Below, piece after piece: positions 37,178-46,200 of a stretch of DNA of 64,000 nt (the stretch's first letter is position 1; each line of letters begins with the position of its first letter). The notes beneath the pieces are model-generated. The model was given only the letters and a program-made list of their open reading frames with translations, was not told the origin of the DNA and made no database searches. This stretch comes from Candidatus Hydrogenedentota bacterium (GTDB lineage: Bacteria > Hydrogenedentota > Hydrogenedentia > Hydrogenedentales > JAGMZX01). The translations under genes were made by a program, and so were the position numbers. The stretch is taken from positions 62,001-126,000 of the forward strand of contig JAKQEQ010000138.1 of NCBI GenBank assembly GCA_029556545.1, given 5' to 3'.

Positions 37178-38251
37178 ATGAATGAACGTTGTGAATCGAT
37201 TCGACGACGGCTGGCTGAGGACCGTTGCGAGGCGTTTTTCAGCCTGTCGCCGGCGGCGAACCAGTATTTGACGGGGTTCACGGGCACGACCTCGGCGGTC
37301 GTGATCACGGCGAAGGAGGCGCTGTTCCTGTGCGATTTCCGGTACACGGAGCAGGCGGGCGAGCAGGTGCGGGATTTCGAGGTGGTCGAGATCACCGGGA
37401 CGATGGAGACGCGGGTGGGCGAGCATCTGAAAGCGCTGGGGGTCGATTGCGCGGTCTTTGACGGCACGGCGCTGACGGTTTGGCAGGCGGACACGGTGGG
37501 CAAGGCGTTCGAGGGCGAGTTGTGCTCGGTGGCGGATATCGTGTCGCGGCAGCGGCAGGTGAAGGACGCAGACGAGATCGCGCGGGTCCGGGCGGCGGCG
37601 GAGCTTGCGGACGAGGTTATCATGGAGGTTGCGGGGGGCTTGCGGGAGGGCATGACGGAACGGGAGGCGGCGGCGCGGATCGAGTTCGCGTTCAAGGCGC
37701 GGGGTGCGGCGGGGGCGTCCTTCGACACGATCGCGCTGTTTGGGGCGCGCAGTTCGCTGCCCCATGGGATGCCGGGCGACAAACGGCTTGAGAAGGGCGA
37801 TATCGTGCTGATCGACTGCGGCTGTCGGCGCGACGGCTACTGTTCGGATTTGACTCGCACGTTCGCTTTCGATACGATTCCGGGCGCGTGGTTCGAGGAG
37901 ATTTATGCGGTAACCCTGACCGCGCAGGAGGCCGCGCTCGAGGCGCTTCGACCGGGCATGCTCTGCCGGGAGGCGGACGCCATCGCCCGGAATCTTATTC
38001 GGGACGCCGGGTACGGCGCGCACTTCGGGCACGGCCTGGGGCACGGCGTCGGCATCGAAATCCACGAGGCGCCGCGGCTCAATGTCGAGTCCGATACGGT
38101 GATCGAGGAAGGGATGGTCGTCACGGTGGAGCCGGGTATCTATTTGCCGGGCCGGGGCGGGGTTCGTATCGAGGACTTGGTCGTCATTACACGGGACGGG
38201 TGTGCTATTCTGAGCCGGACGCCCAAGCAGCTTAAGGTATTGAGCGGATGA
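37178..38251 (+). CDS. Xaa-Pro aminopeptidase (M24B)
   Basis: A 357-residue peptidase that removes N-terminal residues before proline. The N-terminal creatinase-like domain (SLSPAANQYLTGFTGTTSAV) precedes the pita-bread domain with metal ligands in IDCGCRRDGYCSDLTRT (two Asp), HFGHGLGHGVGIEIHE (His), MVVTVEPGIYLPG (Glu) and GGVRIED (Glu). An Xaa-Pro peptidase directly before efp, accB and accC is a conserved arrangement, for example in Bacillus. Its TGA overlaps the efp ATG as ATGA. Confidence 0.92.
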   Translation: MNERCESIRRRLAEDRCEAFFSLSPAANQYLTGFTGTTSAVVITAKEALFLCDFRYTEQAGEQVRDFEVVEITGTMETRVGEHLKALGVDCAVFDGTALTVWQADTVGKAFEGELCSVADIVSRQRQVKDADEIARVRAAAELADEVIMEVAGGLREGMTEREAAARIEFAFKARGAAGASFDTIALFGARSSLPHGMPGDKRLEKGDIVLIDCGCRRDGYCSDLTRTFAFDTIPGAWFEEIYAVTLTAQEAALEALRPGMLCREADAIARNLIRDAGYGAHFGHGLGHGVGIEIHEAPRLNVESDTVIEEGMVVTVEPGIYLPGRGGVRIEDLVVITRDGCAILSRTPKQLKVLSG

Positions 38252-38808
38252 TTTCGACGGCGGATTTCAGAAACGGGTTGACGGTGGAGCTGGACGGCGA
38301 TTTACTGGAAATCGTCGATTTTCAGCACGTGAAGCCCGGCAAAGGTGGCGCGTTTGTGCGCACGCGGTTCAAGAACGTGCGCACGGGCCGCGTCCTCGAG
38401 AAGACGTTCCGTTCGGGGGAGAAGTTCGAGCAGGCCGTGATCGAGGACCAGACGTGGCAATACCTGTACAGCGACGGGGATCTGTTCCATTTCATGCACA
38501 AAGAGACCTACGAACAGATGGCGGTGAGCGCGGCGACCATCGGAGACGGAAGCCAGTGGCTGAAAGAGAACGCGGACGCCACGCTCAGTTTCCACAAGGG
38601 CAAGGTCCTGCACGTCGAGCCGCCCATGTTCATTGAATTGGCCATAGTCCGGACGGATCCGGGTGTACAGGGCGACCGCGCGGCGGGCGGGTCGAAACCG
38701 GCAACGCTCGAGACGGGCGCGGTCGTCCAGGTGCCGTTGTTCTTGAATGAAGGCGACATGGTGCGCGTGGACACGCGAACGGGCGACTACATTGAGCGCG
38801 TCAGCTAA
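38248..38808 (+). CDS. efp: Elongation factor P
   Basis: A 186-residue translation factor that relieves ribosome stalling at polyproline. Patterns: ISTADFRNGLTVELDGDLLE, then the loop QHVKPGKGGAFVRTRFKNV, whose lysine (PGKG) is at the modified position, then VEKTF-like LEKTFRSGEKFEQA, YLYSDGDLFHFMHKETYEQM, and a C-terminal OB domain (TGAVVQVPLFLNEGDMVRVD, DTRTGDYIERVS). No epmA/epmB-type modification genes are in the window. The gene is coupled to pepP by the ATGA overlap. Confidence 0.96.
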   Translation: MISTADFRNGLTVELDGDLLEIVDFQHVKPGKGGAFVRTRFKNVRTGRVLEKTFRSGEKFEQAVIEDQTWQYLYSDGDLFHFMHKETYEQMAVSAATIGDGSQWLKENADATLSFHKGKVLHVEPPMFIELAIVRTDPGVQGDRAAGGSKPATLETGAVVQVPLFLNEGDMVRVDTRTGDYIERVS

Positions 38809-38845
38809 ACGGCCGGGCCGCGGCTCCCGCGAGGAGGGACCCCGG

Positions 38846-39304
38846 GTGGACTTTGACGAACTGGAGAAGCTGATCCGCATCTTCGACGCGGCGAACCTTA
38901 CGGAGCTCGAGGTCGAAGCGGAGGGGCGGCGTGTCCGGCTGGCCCGCGGCCTGAGCGCGCCGATTGTGCACCCGGTCGCGCATGAAGCGCCGTCTACCCC
39001 GGCGGAGAAGGCCGGCCGCGCACCCGCGTCGATTCCGAGCAACGGTTTGGCGGACGGGGGCCTCGTGACCATCGATTCGCCCATGGTGGGCACTTTCTAC
39101 AACGCACCGGCGCCGGGCGAACCGCCGTTTGTGCTGCCGGGCGACACCGTCGAGACGGAGCAGGTGGTCTGCATCGTCGAAGCCATGAAAATCCTGAATG
39201 AAGTCACGGCGAAATTCCCCGCCATCATCGAGAAGGTCCTGGTCGAGAACGGCGACCCCGTCGAGTACGGTCAGCCCTTGTACGCCGTGCGGCCCTTGGC
39301 CTGA
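38846..39304 (+). CDS. accB: Biotin carboxyl carrier protein of acetyl-CoA carboxylase
   Basis: A 152-residue carrier whose biotinylated lysine shuttles CO2 between biotin carboxylase and carboxyltransferase at the first step of fatty acid synthesis. The N-terminal helix (DELEKLIRIFDAANLTELEV) and a Pro/Ala linker precede the biotinyl domain: DSPMVGTFYNAPAPGEPPFV and CIVEAMKILNEV with the target Lys in EAMKI. The start is GTG 38846, seven bases after GAGGAGGGA; an upstream ATG in frame would overlap efp. Confidence 0.95.
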   Translation: MDFDELEKLIRIFDAANLTELEVEAEGRRVRLARGLSAPIVHPVAHEAPSTPAEKAGRAPASIPSNGLADGGLVTIDSPMVGTFYNAPAPGEPPFVLPGDTVETEQVVCIVEAMKILNEVTAKFPAIIEKVLVENGDPVEYGQPLYAVRPLA

Positions 39305-39310
39305 TATCCC

Positions 39311-40654
39311 ATGTTGACGCGCATATTGATAGCGAATCGCGGCGAGATCGCCGTGAGAATAATCCGCGCCTGCCGCGAGATGGGCATCACGTCCATCGCC
39401 GTGTATTCGGAAGCGGACCGGGACTGCCTGCACACGCACCTCGCCAACGAGTCGCTGTGCATCGGCCCAGGGCCCGCGGCGGAGAGCTACCTGAACATCC
39501 CGAGCATTATCGCCGCGGCGGAGGTGACCGACGCGCAGGCCATCCACCCTGGGTACGGTTTTTTGTCGGAAAGCGCGAAGTTCGCGGGCATCTGCCGGGA
39601 GTGCAACATCCGGTTCATCGGCCCGAGCGCGACGGCCATTACGCTGAGCGGGGACAAGTCGGCCTGCCGTCAGGCGGTGCGTGCGGCCGGCACGCCGATC
39701 CTTCCCGGCAGCGACGGCACGGTGGAGGACCCGAAGCGGGCATTCGAGATCGCGAAGGAGGTGGGCTATCCGGTGTTGGTGAAGGCGGCGGCGGGCGGCG
39801 GCGGCAAGGGCATGCGCCTGGTGAAGAACGAGACGGACTTGCGGAAAGCGCTGGATGTGGCGACTAACGAGGCGCAGGCGGCTTTCGGCAATGGGGGCGT
39901 GTACCTCGAAAAGTACATCGAGGGCGCGCGCCACGTCGAGTTTCAGGTGCTTGCGGACGAATACGGCGACATGGTGGTTCTGGGCGAGCGGGAGTGCACT
40001 ATCCAGCGCCGCCACCAGAAACTCATCGAGGAGACGCCGTGCAGCGTGCTGACCCCGGAACTGCGCGAGGAAATGGCGCGGGCGGCCCTGCACGCGGCGC
40101 GCGCGGTCGAGTACACGAACGCGGGCACGGTCGAGTTTCTGCTCGGGCCGGACGGCGCGTTCTACTTCATCGAATTGAACGCGCGCATCCAGGTCGAGCA
40201 CCCGGTGACGGAGGAAGTGACGGGGATCGACCTTGTGCGCGAACAGATTCGGATAGCCCGCGGCGAGCCGCTGGGCTACGATGGGGTCGCGCCGCGGGGC
40301 GCGGCCATCGAGGCGCGCATTTACGCGGAGAACCCGGACCGCAACTTCGCGCCGAGCCCCGGTAGAATCGGGCGCTGCCATCTTCCCGGCGGGCCGGGCG
40401 TCCGGGTGGATACGCACATCTACGCGGGGTACGAGGTCCCGCGTTATTACGACGCGCTGCTGGCGAAGGTGGTCGCGCGCGGACGCGACCGGGACGAGGC
40501 CATCGCGCGGCTGAGCGGCGCGTTAAGCGAGTTCGAGACGGAAGGGGTCGACACGACGGCCCGGTTCTGCGCGCGGCTCATCCGGAGCGAACGGTTCCGG
40601 CGCGGCGATCTTGGGCCGGACCTCGTGGGCGAACACTTGGCGGAATCGCAATAA
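39311..40654 (+). CDS. accC: Biotin carboxylase subunit of acetyl-CoA carboxylase
   Basis: A 447-residue ATP-grasp enzyme that carboxylates the biotin on AccB. Signatures: RILIANRGEIAVRIIRACRE, AIHPGYGFLSESAKFA, GSDGTVEDP, the glycine-rich ATP loop VKAAAGGGGKGMRLV, YLEKYIEGARHVEFQVLADE, ERECTIQRRHQKLIEETPC and FIELNARIQVEHPVTEEVTG (usually NTRIQVEH, a mild variant). It follows accB by 6 bases. Normal family length. Confidence 0.96.
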   Translation: MLTRILIANRGEIAVRIIRACREMGITSIAVYSEADRDCLHTHLANESLCIGPGPAAESYLNIPSIIAAAEVTDAQAIHPGYGFLSESAKFAGICRECNIRFIGPSATAITLSGDKSACRQAVRAAGTPILPGSDGTVEDPKRAFEIAKEVGYPVLVKAAAGGGGKGMRLVKNETDLRKALDVATNEAQAAFGNGGVYLEKYIEGARHVEFQVLADEYGDMVVLGERECTIQRRHQKLIEETPCSVLTPELREEMARAALHAARAVEYTNAGTVEFLLGPDGAFYFIELNARIQVEHPVTEEVTGIDLVREQIRIARGEPLGYDGVAPRGAAIEARIYAENPDRNFAPSPGRIGRCHLPGGPGVRVDTHIYAGYEVPRYYDALLAKVVARGRDRDEAIARLSGALSEFETEGVDTTARFCARLIRSERFRRGDLGPDLVGEHLAESQ

Positions 40655-40790
40655 CGCGCGACCTTCGCACTCGTGATAGTAATCGCGCTCTCCCCCACTC
40701 TCTGACAAGATAGCAAATTCATGAATTCATGCGGTAAGATGAAGGTTCCTGTAACCTCGGCTCGCAACGGATGTAAAGGAAGCGTGGACT

Positions 40791-41078
40791 ATGCGCGCCC
40801 TCAAGAAACGCATTCGCGCCCAGGTGGCGCGGCTGGACGGCGTGGCCCGATTGGGCGGAGCGCGGCGGTGGTGGCTGCTTGGATTCCACGGGCCGGGGGT
40901 CCGGGTCCGGGAAGACCGGGAAGGCCGGCTGCGCTTCGAGGTGCGGGTGATCACTTTTCCGGGCGCAAACGTCATTGCGCTCGGGCGGCGCATCCAGGAC
41001 TTGGTGGCGGCGAACGCGGGAGACCGTTCCGAGGCGGCGGTGGAAGCGGTGGACGTGTACCTGAACCCGCGCGGCTGA
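40791..41078 (+). CDS. Small unrecognised protein after accC
   Basis: A 95-residue basic protein (MRALKKRIRAQVARLDGVAR) whose second half, GVRVREDREGRLRFEVRVIT, then ALGRRIQDLVAAN and VEAVDVYLNPRG, has the beta-strand/helix rhythm of the Asp23/Gls24 (DUF322) family. In Bacillus a DUF322 gene (yqhY) follows accB-accC, which supports the guess, as does the AmaP-like protein next door. I am not certain of the family. Confidence 0.6.
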   Translation: MRALKKRIRAQVARLDGVARLGGARRWWLLGFHGPGVRVREDREGRLRFEVRVITFPGANVIALGRRIQDLVAANAGDRSEAAVEAVDVYLNPRG

Positions 41079-41107
41079 CGAGATCGCGAACCGGAAGGAG
41101 AACCGTT

Positions 41108-41983
41108 ATGAGGAGGCTGCAATGGTCGGTGGCGAGGCTGCTCTTGCTGCTTGTGGTGGTATGCGGCGCGCTTGTGCTCGCGTACAACCTCGATTTCGGG
41201 CAGGTGCGCGAGACCTTTAACACCATTTGGGCCCGGGTGCCGGATGCTCCCGAAGAGAAACGCCTGATCGGTTTGATCCTGGGCGGCGCCATGACCCTGC
41301 TGGGGGTGATCGGGCTGGTCCCCTTGCCGCGGGTCGGGCCGCGCCGATCGATCACGTTTTCCGCCGGGCGCGGCAATGTGACGATTCAACTGGATTCGAC
41401 GTATCGGAAGATTAACAAGATGCTGAACCGGATGCCCGAGGTGGACTATTGCGCCATCGACATTGTGCCGTCCGCGGACGGCCAGCACCTGATCATCAAG
41501 GCCGACGCCCGCTTGAACAAGCTGCCGCGGCAGCGGGCCCGGGCCATCGCACAGCGGGTCAACGAGTACATCGCGGACGCGGCAATGAATTTCCTCGGGC
41601 TCGAAGAGGTCGTCTCGGTGGACCTTAACGTGCAGGACTTCACGATCGACGTGGAGGAAGCCTGCAAGTCGCTCATGGAAGACGCCGACCGGCGGGCGGT
41701 CGAAAGCCTGGGCTCCGTATTTACGGAAACGCCCGAAGTGGGCATGGCCCCGCTGGAGGAAGAGGCGCTCGACGAGACTGCCGCGCCTCCCGCTGTCGCG
41801 GTGGAAGCGGCCGCCGAGGCGGCCCCGGATGTCCCTGAGGCCGTTGCGGTCGAGGAAGAGGCGCATCCGGCGGCGCGACCGCTGCCGCCGCTGGCCTTCG
41901 AGGAGGACGAGGAGGTCCTCAAGGAAGCGGTGTTCGACAATGGGGCGCTACCGCCTCTGCGCGACGACGCGCCGGATCGATAG
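41108..41983 (+). CDS. AmaP-like alkaline shock response membrane anchor protein
   Basis: A 291-residue protein with two N-terminal membrane segments (LLLLLVVVCGALVLAYNL and LIGLILGGAMTLLGVIGLVP), the hairpin layout of AmaP (DUF2273-related) proteins that anchor Asp23 to the membrane. A soluble part with RSITFSAGRGNVTIQLDSTY and KINKMLNRMPEVDYCAIDIV resembles DUF322 itself. The C-terminus after residue 200 is an acidic Ala/Glu/Pro-rich tail of low complexity. AAGGAG precedes ATG 41108. Envelope stress role is inferred. Confidence 0.7.
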   Translation: MRRLQWSVARLLLLLVVVCGALVLAYNLDFGQVRETFNTIWARVPDAPEEKRLIGLILGGAMTLLGVIGLVPLPRVGPRRSITFSAGRGNVTIQLDSTYRKINKMLNRMPEVDYCAIDIVPSADGQHLIIKADARLNKLPRQRARAIAQRVNEYIADAAMNFLGLEEVVSVDLNVQDFTIDVEEACKSLMEDADRRAVESLGSVFTETPEVGMAPLEEEALDETAAPPAVAVEAAAEAAPDVPEAVAVEEEAHPAARPLPPLAFEEDEEVLKEAVFDNGALPPLRDDAPDR

Positions 41984-42007
41984 AAGGAGACCCGGCGGCC
42001 CGGGGTG

Positions 42008-42066
42008 AGGACCGAAAGGACGTGAAGGACCTGAAGGACTAAGAGGACCAAGAGGACCGAGAGCGG
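42008..42066. repeat. AGGAC short tandem repeat before hisF
   Basis: Purine-rich, roughly 9-base repeats (GGACGTGAAGGACCTGAAGG, then AGGACCAAGAGGACCGAGAG) fill the gap between the AmaP-like gene and hisF. No gene or hairpin seen. Confidence 0.6.
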
Positions 42067-42112
42067 GAGAAGGGCTACGTGGCCCGGGAGACGAGGCTGG
42101 ACTGACGACACC

Positions 42113-42880
42113 ATGCTTACGAAACGTATCATACCCTGCCTGGACGTGGCCGACGGCCGCGTCGTGAAAGGGGTCAATTTCCTGGGGCTGCGGGACGCGG
42201 GGGACCCGGTCGAGATCGCGAGACGCTATGACGAGGAACAGGCCGATGAACTCGTGTTCCTCGATATCCGCGCCTCGACCGACAACCGGGAGACGATGCT
42301 CGACGTGGTGCGCCGCACGGCCGAGCAGGTGTTCATGCCGCTGTGCGTGGGCGGCGGCATCCGCACCATCGAGGACATCCGGCGTATGCTGAACGCGGGC
42401 GCGGACAAGGTGTCGATCAACACGCCCGCCATCGAGAACCCCGATTTCATCACCCAGGCGGCCTCGCGCTTTGGCGCGCAATGCATCGTGGTCGCCATCG
42501 ACGCCAAGAAGACGGAAGGCGGCGCGTATATCGTAAAGAGCCACGGCGGCCGGGACGGCGGACGTCCCACGCCTCTCGAACCCGTGGAATGGGCGCGCGA
42601 GGCGGAGCGCCGGGGCGCGGGCGAGATTCTATTGACCTGCATGGACGCGGACGGCACGAAGGCGGGTTACGACATCCCGTTGACGCGGGCCGTGGCGGAG
42701 GCCGTGAGCATCCCGGTCATTGCCAGCGGCGGCGCGGGCACGCTCGAACACCTGCGCGAGGCGCTGGTCGAGGGCCGCGCCGACGCGGCGCTCGCGGCGT
42801 CCATCTTCCACTACGGTGAATATACGGTGCGGCAGGCGAAGGAGTACCTGGCGCGATGCGGGGTGCCGGTTCGGCTATAG
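42113..42880 (+). CDS. hisF: Imidazole glycerol phosphate synthase subunit HisF
   Basis: A 255-residue TIM-barrel cyclase producing imidazole glycerol phosphate and AICAR from PRFAR plus ammonia supplied by HisH. Catalytic Asp11 lies in [19 protein letters not shown] and the second catalytic Asp in [62 protein letters not shown] and [18 protein letters not shown] complete the family pattern. hisH and other his genes are not adjacent, so the pathway is dispersed. Confidence 0.96.
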   Translation: MLTKRIIPCLDVADGRVVKGVNFLGLRDAGDPVEIARRYDEEQADELVFLDIRASTDNRETMLDVVRRTAEQVFMPLCVGGGIRTIEDIRRMLNAGADKVSINTPAIENPDFITQAASRFGAQCIVVAIDAKKTEGGAYIVKSHGGRDGGRPTPLEPVEWAREAERRGAGEILLTCMDADGTKAGYDIPLTRAVAEAVSIPVIASGGAGTLEHLREALVEGRADAALAASIFHYGEYTVRQAKEYLARCGVPVRL

Positions 42881-42932
42881 GCGCGGCGCGGCGGTTTGTA
42901 AGGGCAATGGCACGGGAGGAACAGAACGCGTA

Positions 42933-43082
42933 TTGGACACGAATGTCGTGGTTTATCTTTTCCGTGGCGTACTGGCGGAGGATTTAGAGCCGGGTGCGCA
43001 CTTCATATCCGTCATTAAGGAGAGGGAATTGCTCAGCTATCCGCGCGTGGCGGAAGCGGGGGCGAAGGAGGGGAGAGCGCGA
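42933..43082 (+). pseudogene. PIN-domain gene remnant
   Basis: From TTG 42933 the frame reads LDTNVVVYLFRGVLAEDLEP then GAHFISVIKERELLSYPRVA, the first 50 residues of a PIN-domain ribonuclease (DTN and ERELL motifs). It then passes into unrelated sequence and a dispersed repeat, with the remaining acidic residues of the active site missing. No antitoxin is visible. Confidence 0.65.
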
Positions 43083-43150
43083 TCTTTGCAGCGACGGAAG
43101 CCGGTCGGAAAGACAGCCCTGGGGGTACGCGCTACGGAAGCAGAAATCCA

Positions 43151-43207
43151 GGCCGCACCAAAGCGCCGCAAATTGGACCGGAGGCGGACAGGCGGGGGAA
43201 ACGCGCG
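43151..43207 (+). repeat. 57-bp dispersed repeat, copy 1
   Basis: Begins GGCCGCACCAAAGCGCCGCA and ends GGGGGAAACGCGCG. A second copy of equal length with about five mismatches, in the same orientation, is at 49701-49757. Confidence 0.8.
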
Positions 43208-43231
43208 AACCCGCGTACCGGCCCCCAACCG

Positions 43232-46200
43232 CTACCGCAACAGCCCGGGGCAGAAGCCGTCCTCGGTCCCTTCTTCGGGGCAATAGTGGTACCCGCCGCT
43301 ATTGAAGAACTGAATGAGCCGCAGCAGCTCAGTTAGCGCGATGGTCCAACTTTGCCTTCCACCTGCGTAATCCGCGTCGTGCGGTGCACACGAGTGGTTA
43401 GCGCCGGGGCCCGCGACATACCCATCTTCCGTATCAAGCGGGTTATCGGCACAATGAAACCCACCGGAATTATAGAACTGGATCAGCCGCAGCAACTCGG
43501 TCAATTCGATGCGTCCATCGCCATTCTGATCGGCAGAGTGCCCTATTAGCGCCTGCCCCTCGCCTTCACCTTCGCCCTCACCTTCGCCTTCACCTTCGCC
43601 CTCGCCTTCGCCCTCACCCTCACCCTCACCCTCACCTTCGCCCTCGCCCTCGCCCTCGCCTTCGCCTTCACCTTCGCCTTCGCCCTCACCTTCACCCTCG
43701 CCCTCGCCCTCGCCCTCGCCCTCACCTTCGCCCTCACTACCGCCATCCGTTACCTGAATTTCGATAAGCAAGTCATCTGTTCCGACCTCGTTGGTCGCGC
43801 GAACGGTGGCCGTGTGCGCCCCAACGTGATCTTGGCCCGGCGTCCACGCCACAACGCCCGTTATCTCATTCACCGTCAGCCCAATCGGGCCCTCGACGAC
43901 GGAGAACGTAGGGGTCGGCAATCCACCCGCGTCGACGTCATAGAAGCCCGTAACCCCAACCGTAAGCATGAAAACCTCCCCGACCGGGTTGTGGTAAATC
44001 CACGGCGCCACGTCAAGGCTGAATGTCAGCGAGGCGCTGAAAGCGGATAGATTGCCGCTGGCGTCATACGCGCGGATGGCGTACTTGTGCCCGTATTGAT
44101 TCGCGGGAGGCGGGTCGAACGTCAGGACTGTCTCGGCGATATTGCCTCTATTGAAACGCCAATGCCCCGGAAAGTGATTGACCTTCACATACTTCCAAAG
44201 TTCATATCCCACGACGCCGACGTTGTCCGTTGGTGCATCCCAAGCCAGGGTCACCGACGTCGTGGTCACGTCCACGACGGCCGCGTTGGACGGCGCGCCG
44301 GGCGCCTCCGTGTCCACCACGGACACCATGAATTCCTGCGTGTCCTCGCCGGCGCTGCTGTACGCGCGAACGGTCACGGAGTGCGCGCCCAGTTGGATCG
44401 CGCCGGAAGTCCACGAAATCAGGCCCGTGCCGCCGTCTATCGTCATGCCCTCCGGATATACAAGCAGTTCATAGGCCGGGGCGGGCGTTCCCGTCGCGTT
44501 CACATCGTAGACGTACGGGCTTCCAACGTTCACCAGCGGCGCCCCAGGATCGGACACGATGCGCGGCGTTGCGTTATCGATTATCAGCGGCACGATATCG
44601 GACCAAACCTCGTTCCCCTGAAAGTCCGTCAACCGGGCGCGCAAGTCGTGCGCGCCGTCCGTGGAGAGTGTCGTGTCCCACACGTAACTGAACGGGGCGA
44701 TCTCGGACTTTCCGATGTTGACGCCGTCGAGATAATACTTGATCTGCTCCACATTGTCGGGGTCGAGCACCTGCACCGCTATCGTCACATTGTTGTAAAC
44801 CGTGTCACCGTCCGACGGCGAAACGATCGCGAATGGAGACGGCTCGTAACCGGAGATAGTGACCATTTGGGCGGGGCTGCGATGCGTCGCGCCTTCATCG
44901 TCGCGCACAATCAGTGTTACCTGATAATCGCCGTTCGCCAGGTACGTATGCGAAGGATGCTGTTCATCCGAGTAGCGGTGGTCGCCAAAGGCCCAATGCC
45001 ATTCAACGACGCTTCCGTCGCTGTCGCTGCTCAGGTCCGTGAAAGAGACCTCGTTCACGTTGACCGCGAACGAGAAATCGGCCACGGGCGGCTCATTGCC
45101 GCCGGTGTCCACCCACGGGCCGTGCTCGTAGGCGCCCATATCCGGCGGCGGCAAACCAATCCCGACATTAGGTACCTCGAGATCGTCATAAAATCGCGCG
45201 TTGTCGTCGAGATCAGTGGAAATGAACCCCGGAAAGGCGGTGTGGTTCCCCGCGTCGATGCACGGGGAGCCTGCGCCGAGACGAAAGTCGTTATTTCCCG
45301 CATCAACCCAAATCGGATCGCGGTCTATTACCGTGGGCAGGGCCGCCGGATTGGGCGGGTTTTCGCCGGGAACCCGCGCGAAGATGCCCTCGACGCAACT
45401 GTGCGCAATCGTGTACGGTCCCGCAAGCTGGCCATCGATCACGGGCGCCCCTTCTTCCGTGGCAACGTTACCATAGACGATTGACGTACTGACATCGCAC
45501 GTGGACGGTCCCGCCGAAAGAATCCCCGCGTTGCTGCGCGATTTGTTCTTGGTCAGGGTGCAGCCGGCCATTGAAATATCGCCATAGAAATTGTATATCG
45601 CGCCGCCGTAGCCGCCGAAATCGTAGAACCCCGCGCTCTGGCGGTACGCTTCGTTGTTCACAAACAGACAGTTCACAAGCGTCAACTCGCCCGCGTTCCA
45701 GATCGCCCCGCCGATATGTGCCCGGTTACCTCGAAACACCGAGTTGGTGATTGTCGCGCTGATCCCAAGGTTCAGGACCGCGCCGCCGCCCGCCACCATG
45801 TTACCGTAGGCAAACCGCCACCGGGCGACGTTGTTCTCGAAGAGGCAGCGATCGATCTCCAGGATCACGTTGCCGCTGCTCCATATGGCGCCCGCATCCC
45901 CCGGCCCCCCGCCCACCTGTGCCTCGTTAAGACGGAAAATACACCCGTTCACGGTAAGCGTGTAAACGTTGTCGCCCTCATAATTGCTTTGCGCGTACAC
46001 CGCGCCGCCGCGCCCGTCCACGGCCCAGTTGCCCTCGAAAACGCAGTCCTCGATCAGCGCATTGCTCCGGTAAGCGACCAGGGCCGCGCCGGAGTGTGCG
46101 ATATTCCTCGTGAACCGGCAATTGCGAATCGTAGGGTCCGCACCCTCCAGATACATCCCCGCGCCGCCCGAATTATAGCCCGAAGCCCACCATGCCCAGC

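Noticed and set aside
43559-43736. CRISPR-like periodic array
   Set aside because: It is an uninterrupted hexanucleotide coding repeat without spacers and lies inside a gene; no cas genes are present.
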